This document shows positions 45,269-57,231 of a stretch of 64,000 nt of DNA, piece after piece. Location of the stretch: contig JAALGY010000044.1 of assembly GCA_032358165.1 (NCBI GenBank), forward strand, positions 62,001 to 126,000, given 5' to 3'. Origin of the DNA: Diplosphaera chodatii (Eukaryota; Chlorophyta; Trebouxiophyceae; Prasiolales; Stichococcaceae). Every line of letters begins with the position of its first letter. Position 1 is the stretch's first letter. Both the position numbers and the translations under genes were made by a program. The notes under the pieces are model-generated. The model saw nothing but the letters and a program-made list of their open reading frames with translations, was not told where the DNA came from and ran no database searches.

Positions 45269-48121
45269 TGCTATCCTTCGCAGCGCTCAGGCGGATCGAT
45301 CTGCTGCTCACACCACTAAAGCCTCTTCACACCATCGGCTGCACCACACGCCAACCTCGACAGCTGCGCTTGACGACCGCTGCAAGCACTGCAAGGTGCA
45401 AGCCGGCATCAGCACCTGGAGTGCAGGCTTGAGCTCATGCTGCGGTACGTTATGACCGACTGCTTCCTTTAATTTCAGTTCAGGTGATGTGCCTTGCACG
45501 CAGGGGCAACATCCTGTTCATCGCTCCAGTGTGGCCGGAGCGGTCTTCCTCTGCCGCGGGTGTGCGCACGGCTGACCTGATCGAAGCGCTCAAGCAGGAC
45601 TGGAAAGTACACTTCCTGAGGTGGGCACTTAGTGCTGTGTAGTCTGATCATGCGATGCACGGCCTGCGCACCGATGGCGCCAAGGGCAGCTGCATGTGCT
45701 GCGCAGCACGCACAAGCCGAACAAGCACAGCGAGGAGTTGGAGCGCCAGGGTGTGCCGGTGTACCAGTGCCCTGCAAACAGGCAAGTCCCCGTTGACTGC
45801 TCATCCCCACCGGTGAACCCGATCATGGGCACGACCGCGTTGGTCCCATCATATTCCCTACAGCAACCAATGCCTTTGGTTGCAGGGAGGCGCAGTTCAC
45901 CAGAGTGCTGCAGGATGTCCAGCCGCAAATCTGCATCTTCGACAGGTGAGCCACGGCATCACGTGGACAATCAACACATGCGCCTGGCACTGAGCCTGCC
46001 AGTTCTGCGCCCCGCAACTGAGTGCTGTCGGGGTGTGCGCAGATTCTATGCAGAGGAGATGTGCTCGTTCAATGTGCAGCGGCAGCTGCCGGAGACGATG
46101 CGCATTCTCGACATGCAGGACATGCACGCCCTGCGGCAAGGCACGCCCCGATATACTGTCGTCTCACACTTCAGGGGATGCATATAAGTCCAGGGGAAGC
46201 ACGTATTTTGCTGGCAGCAGTTTGAGCATGTCCCAGACAGACGTCCCGGGGCCTACATCGCCTCTGCATCCGACGTGCGTATCAGATGGCAGATTTCGAG
46301 CCGCCAGCTCTGCATGCTGTGCGGCAGGCCGCATGGAGCTGCACCAGCGAGGCGCAGGCATCAACGAGGTGCTCCGCCACCGCCCATCCGCAGACTCGGC
46401 CATGCTGCAGCGCGAGCTAGCATCCATACACAGGCAGGTGGGCCAGCACACTGTGCGCTACCATCCAGTCTCATGACATAACTTTGGGAGACAATCACCA
46501 CCATCTTATGACAATGATTCGGACCATGGTCGTGGAGATGAGCGGATGCAGCTGTGCAACATGCTCGTCACACGCAGGTGTGACCTGACGCTGGTCTGCT
46601 CGCCGGTGGAGCTCGAGGTGCTGCGGGATCAGTACGGCGTGCCCGGCGACAAGCTGGTGCTTGCGCCCTTCTTTGTGCCGCCAGTACAGGCTCAACAGCT
46701 GCCGGCATATGCAGCGCGGTCCCACTTTATGTCCATCGGCAACTTCAAGCACCCGCCCAACCTGGACTCGGTGAGGTTACTGGTGGCTTGCTCGCCTGTG
46801 TCATCATGCCTAGCGACCGTGCACCTTGCTCCTGACAGCTATGCACATGGCGCTAATGTATAGCATGAACCGCTCGTTGAGGGGGATTTGGTCCACACAG
46901 GTGCAGTGGCTTGCCAGTGAGCTGTGGCCCGCCGTCAGGAGGCAGCTGGGTGATGAGGCCGCCGAGCTGCACCTGTACGGTGCTTACCCCACGCATGCGG
47001 TGCAGCAGCTACATGACCCGGTGTGCTCAGAAGCGGATACACGTCGTGGCTTGTTGCTGCACTCTCGCCGTCACCCATGCACCGTCGTCCACTTGACGTC
47101 ACGACATTGCCTCAACGTGCCAAGGTGGTATATGCGTCTAGTTGCTGACACTACCAATGTGCGCCCAGGCCAACAAGCTGTTTGTGAAAGGGCACATGCC
47201 GTCGCTGGAGGCCCTGCAGCGGTACCGTGTGGCGCTGGCGCCGCTGCGCTTTGGGGCTGGCTTGAAAGGCAAGGTTGTTGACAGCTGGGCGCACGGCCTG
47301 CCGGTGCGCAGTCTGGTATGAGGCAAGCTGGACAGTCTGAGCGTCTGGTTGAACTGCTTCGTTGGAACTCCTGCCATGTTTATAGATGGATGTAGGTTAT
47401 CTTGCTGGGCCTGCCGTGGCAGGTGGTCACAACCACCATCGGCATGGAGGGTATGGGCATTAGGGACTACCATCCACCTGGGTCAATGGTGCGTACAAAG
47501 TACATATAGTACCCATGGACATATGGACGGCTGTTCGGCACCTGTGAGATGAAGGTCCTGAATATGCTGTGAGCCTTGTGTTGATGCAGCCTGGGGTTGA
47601 CTGGCTTGACAACCCGATCAACTGGGGAGGCTATGGAAAGGCAGCAGACGCAGAGGGCTTTGCACAGTGGGCAGCCACTCTGTATGCCGACGAACCGTTG
47701 TGGGAGCAGTCACAACGTATTGGTGAGTGCCGCACCAGCTGTGCAAGCTTGCCTTGCGCGCCATCTAGCATGACAGGGAAGACAGTCCTCGTTGCTCCAT
47801 TGACAGCGACCATTTTGTAACAGGCTTTGACATGCTACGCCTGTGCTTTGGCCGAGATGAGCGACTGGCATCTGTGAAGGTACGGCAGCAATAGATGCAT
47901 ACCGCATCCTTACTTCAGTGTCTTCATGCTGCAAACTTCTAGGTGTACCATCTGCTACGTGCCATCCTATGTAGGCAGCAATCACAGACAGGCTGCAGCA
48001 CCTTAGCAAGATCCGCCAGCAGGACTATACGGGACAAATGCTGTGGCAGCAGGGCAACCGTGCCACCGAGTACTTCTCACGCTGGATTGAGCTCAAGGAG
48101 CAGCTTGCTGGAAGAGCATGA
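45269..48121 (+). CDS. Glycosyltransferase, GT-B fold (group 1/GT4-like)
   Basis: Transfers a sugar from a nucleotide-sugar donor; the acceptor is unknown. Motifs by exon: RGNILFIAPVWPERSS and GVRTADLIEALKQDWKVHFL (45485-45620), HSEELERQGVPVYQCPANRE, VLQDVQPQICIFDR, FYAEEMCSFNVQRQLPE, LDMQDMHALRQ, CDLTLVCSPVELEVLRDQYG, LVLAPFFVPP, HFMSIGNFKHPPNLDSV, AAELHLYGAYPTHAVQQLHD, then KGHMPSLEALQRYRVALAPL continuing RFGAGLKGKVVDSWAHGLP and TTTIGMEGM. It ends TEYFSRWIELKEQLAGRA at 48121. The GNFKHPPN and APLRFGAGLKGK blocks are typical of bacterial-like group 1 transferases. The intron 45782-45885 is GC-AG. The start is tentative: an ATG at 45269 opens an Arg/Ser/Thr-rich leader (MLSFAALRRIDLLLTPLKPL) that could be a transit peptide. 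Confidence 0.82.
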
Positions 48122-48233
48122 CACAAAGCTTACACAGCTTCCGAGCCATGCAACACAGCCCTTTCAGCACAATGACTTTTGTAAACGATGCAAGTTGTTC
48201 ATCTCGTGACATGGCGTCCCTGCCATCGCCACC

Positions 48234-50265
48234 TCAAAACTTATCTTTGTGCTGACGAACAGCTGTGAACGCATCAAGGTCGGACGCGCTATCAGGCACA
48301 CCTGCACGCATCGAGGTTGTTCTCGGGAAGAGCTGCTGCGAATCTCGCCTTCCTCTCTTGTCGAACATGCAAGGCAGTGCTGCCAACTCAGCAAAGCAGC
48401 GTTGCATGCTGTGCACTAGTTGCGGAACACACGCCCAAAAGGAACTCGTACCCAGGGTCTTGCGGATGTCGGGGTCCTGGGGTCGAAGGAAGGGGTTGGT
48501 CGCCAGCTCCTCCTCCAGCCTGGCTGGCACCGTGGCCTCGCCCTGCAACCATAGACTCACATCCCTCAGTTATTGGACCTTGATGGTCTACAGCATGATC
48601 AATGTGCACCTGCGGACTATTATGGGCAGGTGCGCGACAGGAGTGTATGATCAGCACGACTTTCGTGACACGGATTTCAGGATTGTACACGTCAATGCAA
48701 GGGTCCACCTTGGAGCGCAGCTCAGCGACATGCTTGGCGCGCTCCGCCAGCTGCTGGTTGTGCGGGTTCACCGCCTGCGGAGTGCGCGGTGGAACATCAA
48801 CCAATCTGTAGTTCCATTCCACGGGTCACTATCAGAGTTGAAGCCTGCAATTTGACAGCGGGACCCTCCACAAACTGGAGCCCGCCACATGGTGCAGCAA
48901 CGGGCCGACAACATGGTAACAGGGCGCAGAAAGCTACCTGCGCCCACTTGGTGTTGGCCTGCGTGTACTCGTGCGCGCAGAAGACCCAGGTCTGCGGCGG
49001 CAGCGCTGCGATCTTGGACAGCGAGGACCACATCTGCTGCGGGGTGCCCTCGAACAGGCGCCCGCAGCCCATGAGGAACAGCGTGTCATCTTGCATGCAC
49101 CAAAGCATGGTGTTAACAATTGCACATGGCGCTTCACTGCACAGTGCCACGGGCAGGCCCTGATAGGGCATGAAGCAACTGGCTGCACAGTGCAGCGGCC
49201 GATGGCGGTTGTGCCTGGACGACGTCGCAAATGGCATGCAAGGCTTTGCATGCCACCTGTTGCACGTGGCCCTACCTGGGAAGACGGACTCTGCCTGCGG
49301 GAAGTACAGCGTGATGTGCCCGCGCGTGTGCCCCGGCGTGTCAAACACTGCACCATATGGACAGGGGGCCACCGTCAAACGTTCATATCGTGTTGCTAAG
49401 GTTGACCCTCACTCTCCCCTCGCAAGCAGCAGCCTGGAGATACCCAGCACAGCTCCACCTTGCATCTGCAGCTGGCCAAAGTCCCAGGTGTCCCCCTCGC
49501 CCAGCGCCACATCGATGCCCGGGATGCGGCCGCGGTCCGCCTTGGGCCCCACGATCGTCAGGCCGTACTTCCGCTTCAGCTCCTCGTTGCCGCTGCAGCC
49601 GGGTGAATAGAACCTTGTGCTGCGATGGCTGGGAGATACGGTGTCTAGTTGCACTGGAGCCACGGGGGGCATTGCTGAGGCGATATCCTGCCAGTGGCAC
49701 GTGAGGTGCGAAGGGCATGTGCATACCCAGTATGGTCCCAGTGGTGGTGCGTGTTCAGGATGTAGTCGGGCTTGACTCCCAGCTGCTCAAGGGCCGCCGC
49801 TACCGGTTTGGCCTCTGAGGGGTCCACAACTGCCACCTTGCCTCCCGGCTCCCGCAGCAGCCACACGTAGTTGTCCTGCAACATGTGGCATGTGGTAACA
49901 GATGGCAGCAGGCTGCATGGTGTGCACATGTGTGTGTCAGACTTTTGGTAGGGACAGCATCACCTGGTAGGGTCGATCGCAAACTGCAGACGACAAGAGC
50001 ATGCGATACTGCACGACTGTCTGCCATACAGCATCGTCGCAGCCAATTGCATTAAACGTGTACCAACCTTCAGGCAGTTGACCCTGTCAACTTTGAGGTC
50101 ATCAGAGGATGGCGCCGGGTGCACGGTCGCAGCGGCCATGGCGGCGCCGGCCAGGTGCCGCCGGATGGTCTGCAGCCTGTGTGCCGGCTGGGCGCACAGG
50201 TTGGTACCAGTACTTCTCGCCCAACGGGGCTGTGCGGTTTGAGAAACGGGAACACGCAGCTGCAC
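48234..50265 (-). CDS. Glyoxalase II (hydroxyacylglutathione hydrolase)
   Basis: Metallo-beta-lactamase-fold enzyme that hydrolyses S-lactoylglutathione to lactate and glutathione, completing methylglyoxal detoxification. Motifs in order: [56 protein letters not shown] (the HxHxDH metal motif), [74 protein letters not shown], and the C-terminal helical part [19 protein letters not shown] then [15 protein letters not shown] before TGA at 48234. The first exon (50265-50068) starts [18 protein letters not shown] and is rich in Arg, Ser and Thr without acidic residues, as in an organelle leader. An in-frame ATG at 50139 ([14 protein letters not shown]) could give a cytosolic form. It is convergent with the glycosyltransferase, 112 bp apart. 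Confidence 0.92.
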
Positions 50266-50869
50266 GCACCCTGCGCATGATGCATCCGCAGCTGTAGGCC
50301 TTCGTGAAACGTGGCATGATCGGCGTGATTAACAGGTTGACATCGATGTCAGATAACAGCATCAAGTTGATGCCATCGATTGATATCCATCCTTGCAGCA
50401 TTGCGCAGTGGTGCAACCACCTGCACCACAGACCTTGTGCTGTGACGATCGTCAGCCTGCAAGCCCGCAATGCCGCGTCCTTCACCCTCAGCATGGCCTG
50501 CCCCTTCACAGGAACAACGCGTCGACGAACGTCAAGTATCTGTGCACAGGACTTCCGGTGCATGCATGTAGCTTCCGGAGATATGCGTGCCTGGCTGGCC
50601 GCCCTGTGGGCCCTGAAGCTGAGCAACCCTGCCACCTGGATTTCCGGCAAAGCCCTACTGTCACGCGAGTTGTGGGCAAACGGGGCCGCGGCTTCATTTC
50701 GTCGCCGCAGCGTGCCGCAGCACCGCGGCCCCCTCGGAACTGCAGAGACGAGCTACATCAGGTTGCAGCTGCAGATCGCCGACCCCTGCTTGGCACTTCA
50801 GCGGCCACCCAGTCGCCACCGGGCCGCGTCGACCGGAAGCGGGCTACCGACCGGGGTCGGCCAGCCGCC
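50266..50869. other. Divergent promoter region of glyoxalase II and the GATA gene
   Basis: No family signal on either strand; presumed regulatory and 5' UTR sequence. Confidence 0.4.
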
Positions 50870-53800
50870 ATGGCGCGCCTTTTCCGCCAGGACTCCAGCA
50901 TTATACCGGTGAGATACTACTGCCCCCAGACCGGCAGTCGGGCGCTGCGCATCCTGTTGCAGTTGGCTGCGGGCGGCGTGTCTGAGGTTACGCAGTGCAG
51001 GCTCGTGCCGGGCACCATCCAGTGTATTGCAGCGGGGGGCAGCCCAGCAGCAGGCACGCAGCTGGGGCCGGGCTCGCAGTGCGTTGCGCCACAACGATGC
51101 CTCCGTATTTCGGCAGGAGCTGTGGCCCCAGTAACGTTTGTTGGCCGAAAAGTGCGAGCCTCTGCTGCGAAAGCACAACAGGGTCGGCAGCTCCTGCAAG
51201 GCTCGGCCTCACCGAGTCTGTTGACCCACGCAGCTACCGCCCGTCTGTCCAGGGTGTCGATGCCGCTCGGCCACTGTCGGACGTCTCACCGTTTGTCATG
51301 TTCTCGTCCGGTCGAGTCCAGCTGTTGAAGTTGTCCACCTGCCGAGACACCACTGCCTTCGCGTGTGGCTCTGTTGACTCGTCAGACCCCTCTGCAGGCT
51401 CGCGGCCGCACGGGGCGTGCTTGACAGTGCGAGGCACCAACTGTACGAGCGAGCTGTTGTTCAGGTCTGCTGTTGCGGTGCGTCGCAGGGCGCGGGCGTC
51501 TGCCACTCGCAGGTGCTCATCTCCACGACGTCGTTCCCGGAGACTGCCTTCCACCAGGCGCTGGACGCCAAGGCGCAGGTGGGCTCCCTGCCACAAGTGT
51601 TGACCTGCCCCACCGGCTGACAGTTGTGCATGCTTCCTGCGAAAGCAGGTCACGCTGCTGCAGTCCCCACTTGACCTGCCCCACTGCGCTCTCGCGTCAA
51701 ACCCCAACGCTGCAGCCGGCGATGGGAGGCGTTGTCCGCTCTGTGTGGTTGGGCGGTTGGCTGTTTCTGGCCAAGTTCAACCACTGGCTCACTGCCTTGT
51801 GCAGCAGGCAGCAGCCGGAGGATCGCGCCACCGCCTGGCCAACTCCTACGTCGACAACAGCGCTGCGGCAGCACCGGAGCTTCAGCTGGACATGCAGGGC
51901 CACAAGGTGGGTTGTCAGGACGCGATACCGCAGGCGGTAGTCACCCTGTCACATGGGCAGCGCCATGAGCTGCTGAGCGTTTACACTGCGCCCACCATGG
52001 TACTGTATGTATTCAGGGATACGCATCCCCTTCTTGGCGTCACCTCTGGTCTGACAGTTGCCATGGACGCCGCTGAAACAACCAACCGGTCTGCTGAGGG
52101 CCTGGTGTGCTCATGCAGGTCGCTGGCAGCCTGCAGCCGCAGCCCAGCCTGCCGCACGGCTTCACCGGCGCCCACTGCCAGGTGCACATCAACCCCAACG
52201 CCTCCTCGGCGCTGGCGGCAGCGTACAGCGACAGCCCGCTGAAGCGGAACCGCCCGCCGCCGCTCAACCAGCGCGCCATCTTCGAGGTGTGCATCGCTAC
52301 AACAGCGCAGGGCCCACACTTGATAAATAGCCTGTTGCACGGGTGCGACGGGCAGTCACCTTTGCTCAAGCACACTGTGCAGCAGCTGTCTTGCTGACAC
52401 GAACTGACACTACTGCTGTGCCCGTTCCGACAGGCGACGCGCGACGCCATTCTGGCGGACGCAGAGGATTACGTGGGGCAGTTCAGCCCGCTGAGCCCGG
52501 GCTGCCCCAACAGCACCCGCCGCCTGCAGGAGCTGTTTGGCCTGTTCCGCGACGACAGCCTGGGGCGCACCAACACAGAAGGGCCTGATGAGCTGCTGTC
52601 CCAGGTGGGTGGTGTGCCAGCAAGCTGCGGCACATCAGTTTGGACATGGCAGCAAGATTTTGCCAGTATCTGGCTCCCGCGTCACATGCAACAACGGATC
52701 GTAGCGCTCAACCGTCAATGTGGTGCACGCTTTCCTATGTAGGTTGCAGCGGAGGCAGCTACAGGAGAGTTCGACAACCTGGGCGACCCAGCGGACTTGC
52801 GCGACCTGGTGTCCTCAGATTCGGCAATCACCGATGCCGACCTCGGTGGCTACAGCTCCCCGTACCCGCCTCTGAGCGGGTGTGTCCCACCGTCCTGGCG
52901 TGCCATCCCCACATGATTCAAGCATGAAGTCTGGGTCCGTGTGCAGTCCATGCACTGCCCGGTCAGCTCAGTCAGCAGTGGGCTGTCTTGGCGGGTCATG
53001 CAAGGGGCTGATGCAGTTGTCATCTGCGTCCTGCAGTGCGGCGCCGATCAGCAGCGCAAATGGCGCGCAGCAGGCCGAGCAGAGCGGCCCCTTTGTCAGC
53101 AGCGGGCTGCCTTTCAGCACGGGCCCCGGGGTGCATATGGGCCCAGGGGGCGTTGCCAGCGGTCCATTTGCTGACGGCGACCTCTCAATTTCGGCGGCCA
53201 TGATGAGAGAGCCTCCTGAACGTGCATCCACCATGGCGCAGCCTCTGCATAGTACCCAGGTACACTGCTCTGGGAGACACTGCAAGTTTGCTGCGCATTG
53301 GCCAATGCCACTCATGCCATACTGCCCCCACCATCGCCTCAAGTCCTGCCATAAGTCCACGCCGCAGCTGTACCGCCCCTCGCAACGCCGCTCACATGCT
53401 GCTTCCCTCAGCAGATCGTCCTGGCGCCGCGGGCGGCGAGCGTGCCGGAGGTGCCGATGCTGCCGGCGCACCTGGCCGGGGGACCGCCATCGCCGGTGCG
53501 CCGCGGCGGCAACACCAAGGGCATCGGCCGCAGCGCCGGCGCAGGGGCCCGCCTGGAGGTCAGCCCAGTGCTCCTGCGTGTCGCGCAGGGTGTCATGATT
53601 GGCGCCTTGGGTACATGAGTGCCACCTCTCGTTGCTGGTGGTTGCTGGCAGTTGGTGGTGGGAGATTGCAGATCAGTCAGCCTGACTGAGCTCTCCTTTT
53701 GCGCACAGGTGTCTGCCGGCGGCGTGGCCAAGCGCGCCGGCCTCAAGTCCAACCGCAGCAGCAGCGACAGCCTGCGCGCCTCGCCGCCGGGCGACGACGT

Positions 53801-54492
53801 GGCGTCGCAGCGCACCGGCGGCTCTGAGTCCGACGGCGCCCCCGCCGCCAAGCCCAAGCCGAAGCGCGCCTCCTCAGGTGGGGGTCGTGCCCTGCTGAAG
53901 GGCGCCATCCTCAACCTGCATGCCACAGGGGACGCTAGCTCGAGGAGGATGTGTATACTGTCTGCTTATGTGCTGACAACCTGACCCTTTGAGGTGGTTT
54001 TGCAGAGGCAGGTGTTTCATGTGACTCATGCATTGGTCTGCCCTGCGCAGGCGAGCGGCGGCCCCGGCGCATGACGTGCAACTACTGCAAGACGCACGTC
54101 ACCCCGCAGTGGCGCTGCGGACCCGATGGCCCCCGCACCCTGTGCAACGCGTGAGTCACCCCACTGCCGGCGTGGGCAGCCATGCACTCACGATCAGCCA
54201 GATCGCAATCAGTTGTCCGTGGACAGCATGCCCATCTCCTGCACAAGAGCACGCCCAGGTGCTTGTGTCCTGACGAAGTCTGATATGAACCCTGAATTCC
54301 CGTGGATCCGACGACAGGTGCGGGGTGCGCTGGGGCAAGGGCAAGCTGGAGCTCCCGGACGGCAGCAAGGCGGTGCACCCGGGCGCCGCCCGCAAGGCCG
54401 CCCAGGCCGCCGCAGAGGCGGCCGCCGTGGCGCCAGCCGGCATCCCGCAGCCCATGGACACCGCCCCCCTGGTGGCGGCGTCACAGTCGTGA
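50870..54492 (+). CDS. GATA-type zinc-finger transcription factor
   Basis: The GATA finger is near the C-terminus: [20 protein letters not shown], then [17 protein letters not shown], a C-X2-C-X18-C-X2-C finger of the plant type, split by the usual intron between NA and CGVRW (donor at 54151). The first exon (50870-50908) encodes [13 protein letters not shown]. Exon 51465-51578 begins [20 protein letters not shown]. Later exons are long and disordered ([100 protein letters not shown]). A basic stretch [10 protein letters not shown], then GERRPRR, just before the finger is a likely nuclear signal. The tail after the finger is Ala-rich and ends at TGA 54490-54492. Target genes are unknown. Exon borders in the middle are approximate. 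Confidence 0.87.
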
Positions 54493-55391
54493 CGCTGCAA
54501 CCCCCACAACATATGGGGGTGGAGATGGAGATGTGTGTACCCTCGCCGACCGTCACGCGGGCAGCACGGCGGTGCAGCAGCATCACGGCGGCAGTTTGGT
54601 CACATCAGCGTCCGCAGCAGCCCGCGCCTTCATGTGGCTGGTTTGGTCAGCAGCGCACCGCAGGCGCCTGCCTTCGTCGAAATGTTTAGTCTCAAGGCGA
54701 AGTGTGTTGCTGGCGGACGTGGCAGATGTTCTTGCGGTGAGACCGCAACCTTCAGGAACCCAGGTGTGCTGAGGCCGCCTCAAGGAACCCAATTCGTGAA
54801 CTCGTGTTAGTGTTTGGATGTGTTCCACTGCGGCACAGGCCGAGACGCATGGCTGGCCTGCTTGATGCCTGCGCAAGTTCATCAAGGCTTGGAACAGCAT
54901 CACCCTGCCTGTCTGATTGTGTTGATGTGTTTGGTTGCTGGTCGACGGCTGTTGTCACGGAGATACCATTTTGCAACGTTTGGTGGTCATCTGTGCGAAG
55001 GGGATACCGGTATGCCTCACGTGACTGTTCCATAGCAGAGTGCCAAGCGCCACATGGGTGCGCCCCTGCTGTGTCGCGGATCACCTAACACCTTGATTAC
55101 ACGTGCTTGACTGGCCTACAAATGCCCCTCAGCCGCAATGCTTGGCAATGGTACTGACACCTACAAACCCTGCAGCCCTAACTGCACAGAACCCTGCTGC
55201 TGGTGCTGTACACCGCATCTGCAGGGCTCAACACATGCACAAACAGGAGGGTGCCTGCTAGAAGGCACCACTGTTGTCCAAAATTCTCAAACCTGAAGCC
55301 TTGAGTCAATCCTATGCACAGTTTGCTGCTGTCACACGACCGTCGCTGACTCTCCAAGAACCTGCAGTGCAGCCGCACAGCTGCAGAGCAC
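54493..55391. other. Convergent intergenic region of about 0.9 kb
   Basis: 3' flanks of the GATA gene and the thiolase gene. Small frames have no family content; no gene is called. Confidence 0.4.
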
Positions 55392-56801
55392 CTACACCAC
55401 CGCGTCACGGGACAGGTGGCCCTGCGCGTGCGTCTGCGCTGCGTTGCGCAGGTCGTCGGCTTCGCCACCTGCCTCAAACAGAGCTGCAGCCCCCATGCCG
55501 CTGCCGATGCACATGGACACGATGCCAAAGCGCGCGGCCTTGCCGCGGCGTGCCATCTCGTGCAGCAGCGTGGCCGTCGCTCGCGCCCCTGTGGCGCCCA
55601 GCGGATGGCCCATTGCAATGGCGCCGCCATTGGGGTTGACCTTTGCCGGGTCCAGGTCCAGCATGTCGCAGCAGTACGTCGCCTGTGATGCAAAGGCCTC
55701 GTTCAGCTCGAAGACATCCACATCCTCGATAGAAATGCCGCCGCGGCGCACCACATCGGGAATGGCCACCGACGGGCCGATGCCCATGATCTCTGGCGGC
55801 ACGCCGACGGCAGAGAAGCCGCGCCAAATGCCCAGGATGGGCAGCCCGCGCCGCTGCGCCTCCCGCCGCGTCATCAGCAGCGAGGCCGCCGCGCCGTCGC
55901 TCACCTGGGAGGAGTTGCCGGCTGTGGTGGAGCCGTCCTTCTTGAACACGGGGCGCAGCTTGGCGAGGCTGGCGGCGGTGGTGCCCGGCCGCACGCCATC
56001 ATCCCTGCTGATGACCACATCGTGCTCCTCCCCCGACTTGGGGTCCTTGAGCTTGGTCGCCACCGGCACAATCTCCCGGTCGAACTTGCCAGCCTGCTGC
56101 GCTGCGGCCATGCGGGCGTGCGACTGCGCGGCGAACTTGTCCTGCGTCTCCCGCGACACGCCGTACTTGGCTGCCACGTTTTCTGATGTCATGCCCATGG
56201 GCAGCAGGCAATTCCCTGCGGCGGGGCAGGTCTCAATCTTGGGGTTGACGCCGCCCTCCCACGCCATCGGGTTGATGGACATCGTCTCGACGCCCGCGCC
56301 AATGCCGATGGTGTAGTACCCCGCCTGGATGGCCGCCGCGACGTCCGCAATGGCCTGCAGCCCCGACGAGCACTGCCTGTTGACGGTGCGCACTGGCACG
56401 GACTCCGGGAAGCCGGCCAGGAACATGGCGATGCGGCTCTCGTTGGCGCGCTGGGAGCTGGGGCCCAGCACGCTGCCCACCACGATGTCGCCCACCGCCT
56501 GTGGCTCGACGCCAGTCTGCTGCAGAGTAGCCTTCAGCACTGTAGCAAGCAGGTCGTCTGCCGGTGTGTCCTTCAGACCGCCGCGCTTTGCCTTGCAGAT
56601 AGGGGTCCGCAGCGAAGACACGATGACCACATCGTCCTGCGAGGATGCCCGGCGGGCGTACGGCGCTGAGTCGCCCGCCGATGTGGGGTTGAGCTGTAGG
56701 TGGGACATGGCCTCGTTGGCCTGCTCCATGCCGGGACGTAGGTGGTTCAGCAGCACACGCTGGCGGTTGGCGGCTCTGCCAACGGAGTTCCTGGAGTCCA
56801 T
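55392..56801 (-). CDS. 3-ketoacyl-CoA thiolase, peroxisomal, intronless
   Basis: Acetyl-CoA C-acyltransferase, the last step of fatty-acid beta-oxidation: it cleaves 3-ketoacyl-CoA with CoA. It is one uninterrupted exon of 469 aa from the ATG at 56801; the in-frame ATG at 56966 is less likely. Residues near 13-21 read RQRVLLNHL, a match to the PTS2 peroxisome signal R(L/V/I/Q)xx(L/V/I/H)(L/S/G/A)x(H/Q)(L/A). That placement supports the start. Catalytic blocks: VNRQCSSGLQAIADV (nucleophilic Cys), GVETMSINPM, FELNEAFASQ, NPNGGAIAMGHPLGATGARA (His) and SMCIGSGMGAAALFE (second Cys). The plant relatives are PED1/KAT2. No intron is needed in 1.4 kb, unlike most neighbours. The stop is TAG. Confidence 0.96.
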   Translation of the reverse strand: MDSRNSVGRAANRQRVLLNHLRPGMEQANEAMSHLQLNPTSAGDSAPYARRASSQDDVVIVSSLRTPICKAKRGGLKDTPADDLLATVLKATLQQTGVEPQAVGDIVVGSVLGPSSQRANESRIAMFLAGFPESVPVRTVNRQCSSGLQAIADVAAAIQAGYYTIGIGAGVETMSINPMAWEGGVNPKIETCPAAGNCLLPMGMTSENVAAKYGVSRETQDKFAAQSHARMAAAQQAGKFDREIVPVATKLKDPKSGEEHDVVISRDDGVRPGTTAASLAKLRPVFKKDGSTTAGNSSQVSDGAAASLLMTRREAQRRGLPILGIWRGFSAVGVPPEIMGIGPSVAIPDVVRRGGISIEDVDVFELNEAFASQATYCCDMLDLDPAKVNPNGGAIAMGHPLGATGARATATLLHEMARRGKAARFGIVSMCIGSGMGAAALFEAGGEADDLRNAAQTHAQGHLSRDAVV

Positions 56802-57231
56802 CACAGCAGGAAGGTGTCTGGTGAACCCACTGACCAGCCTGACGCAGGGCGCGCTGTCAGATATTAGAAGGCCTTGCTGCACAGTTGTAATGTTACAGCC
56901 CGGAGCTGTGGAGATGCAAATGTCGCTGGGCGTAATTGGGTCGTCAGCCGGCAATCTAGTCAGCAAGGCAGAGACTCTTCATACCCCTGGGTACTTCCCA
57001 CACACCAGCAAGAAGCTGGAAGCTAGAAGCAGTCCTGGCACGCTGAAAGAAGGCATGGGATGAACCCATCAGTGTCGGCCAAAGCACCGCCTTCGCATGC
57101 GTGCGTGCATGCTGTTGGATTCGCACATGTGAATTCAAGCGCTGTTCATTCGTTTGCTCTCGGCCATTCGCCAGTTAGTAACCCTGACTGCATTTGAGCA
57201 GCTGTAGCGTCGCGCAGCGGCCGCCCAATCC
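56802..57231. other. Divergent promoter region of thiolase and RRP7
   Basis: 430 bp between two start codons that face away from each other. No coding signal beyond the unused in-frame extension of the thiolase frame to 56966. Confidence 0.4.

Noticed and set aside
55444..57063. Two long plus-strand frames (290 and 244 aa)
   Set aside because: Both are antisense to the intronless thiolase; open only because of codon bias.
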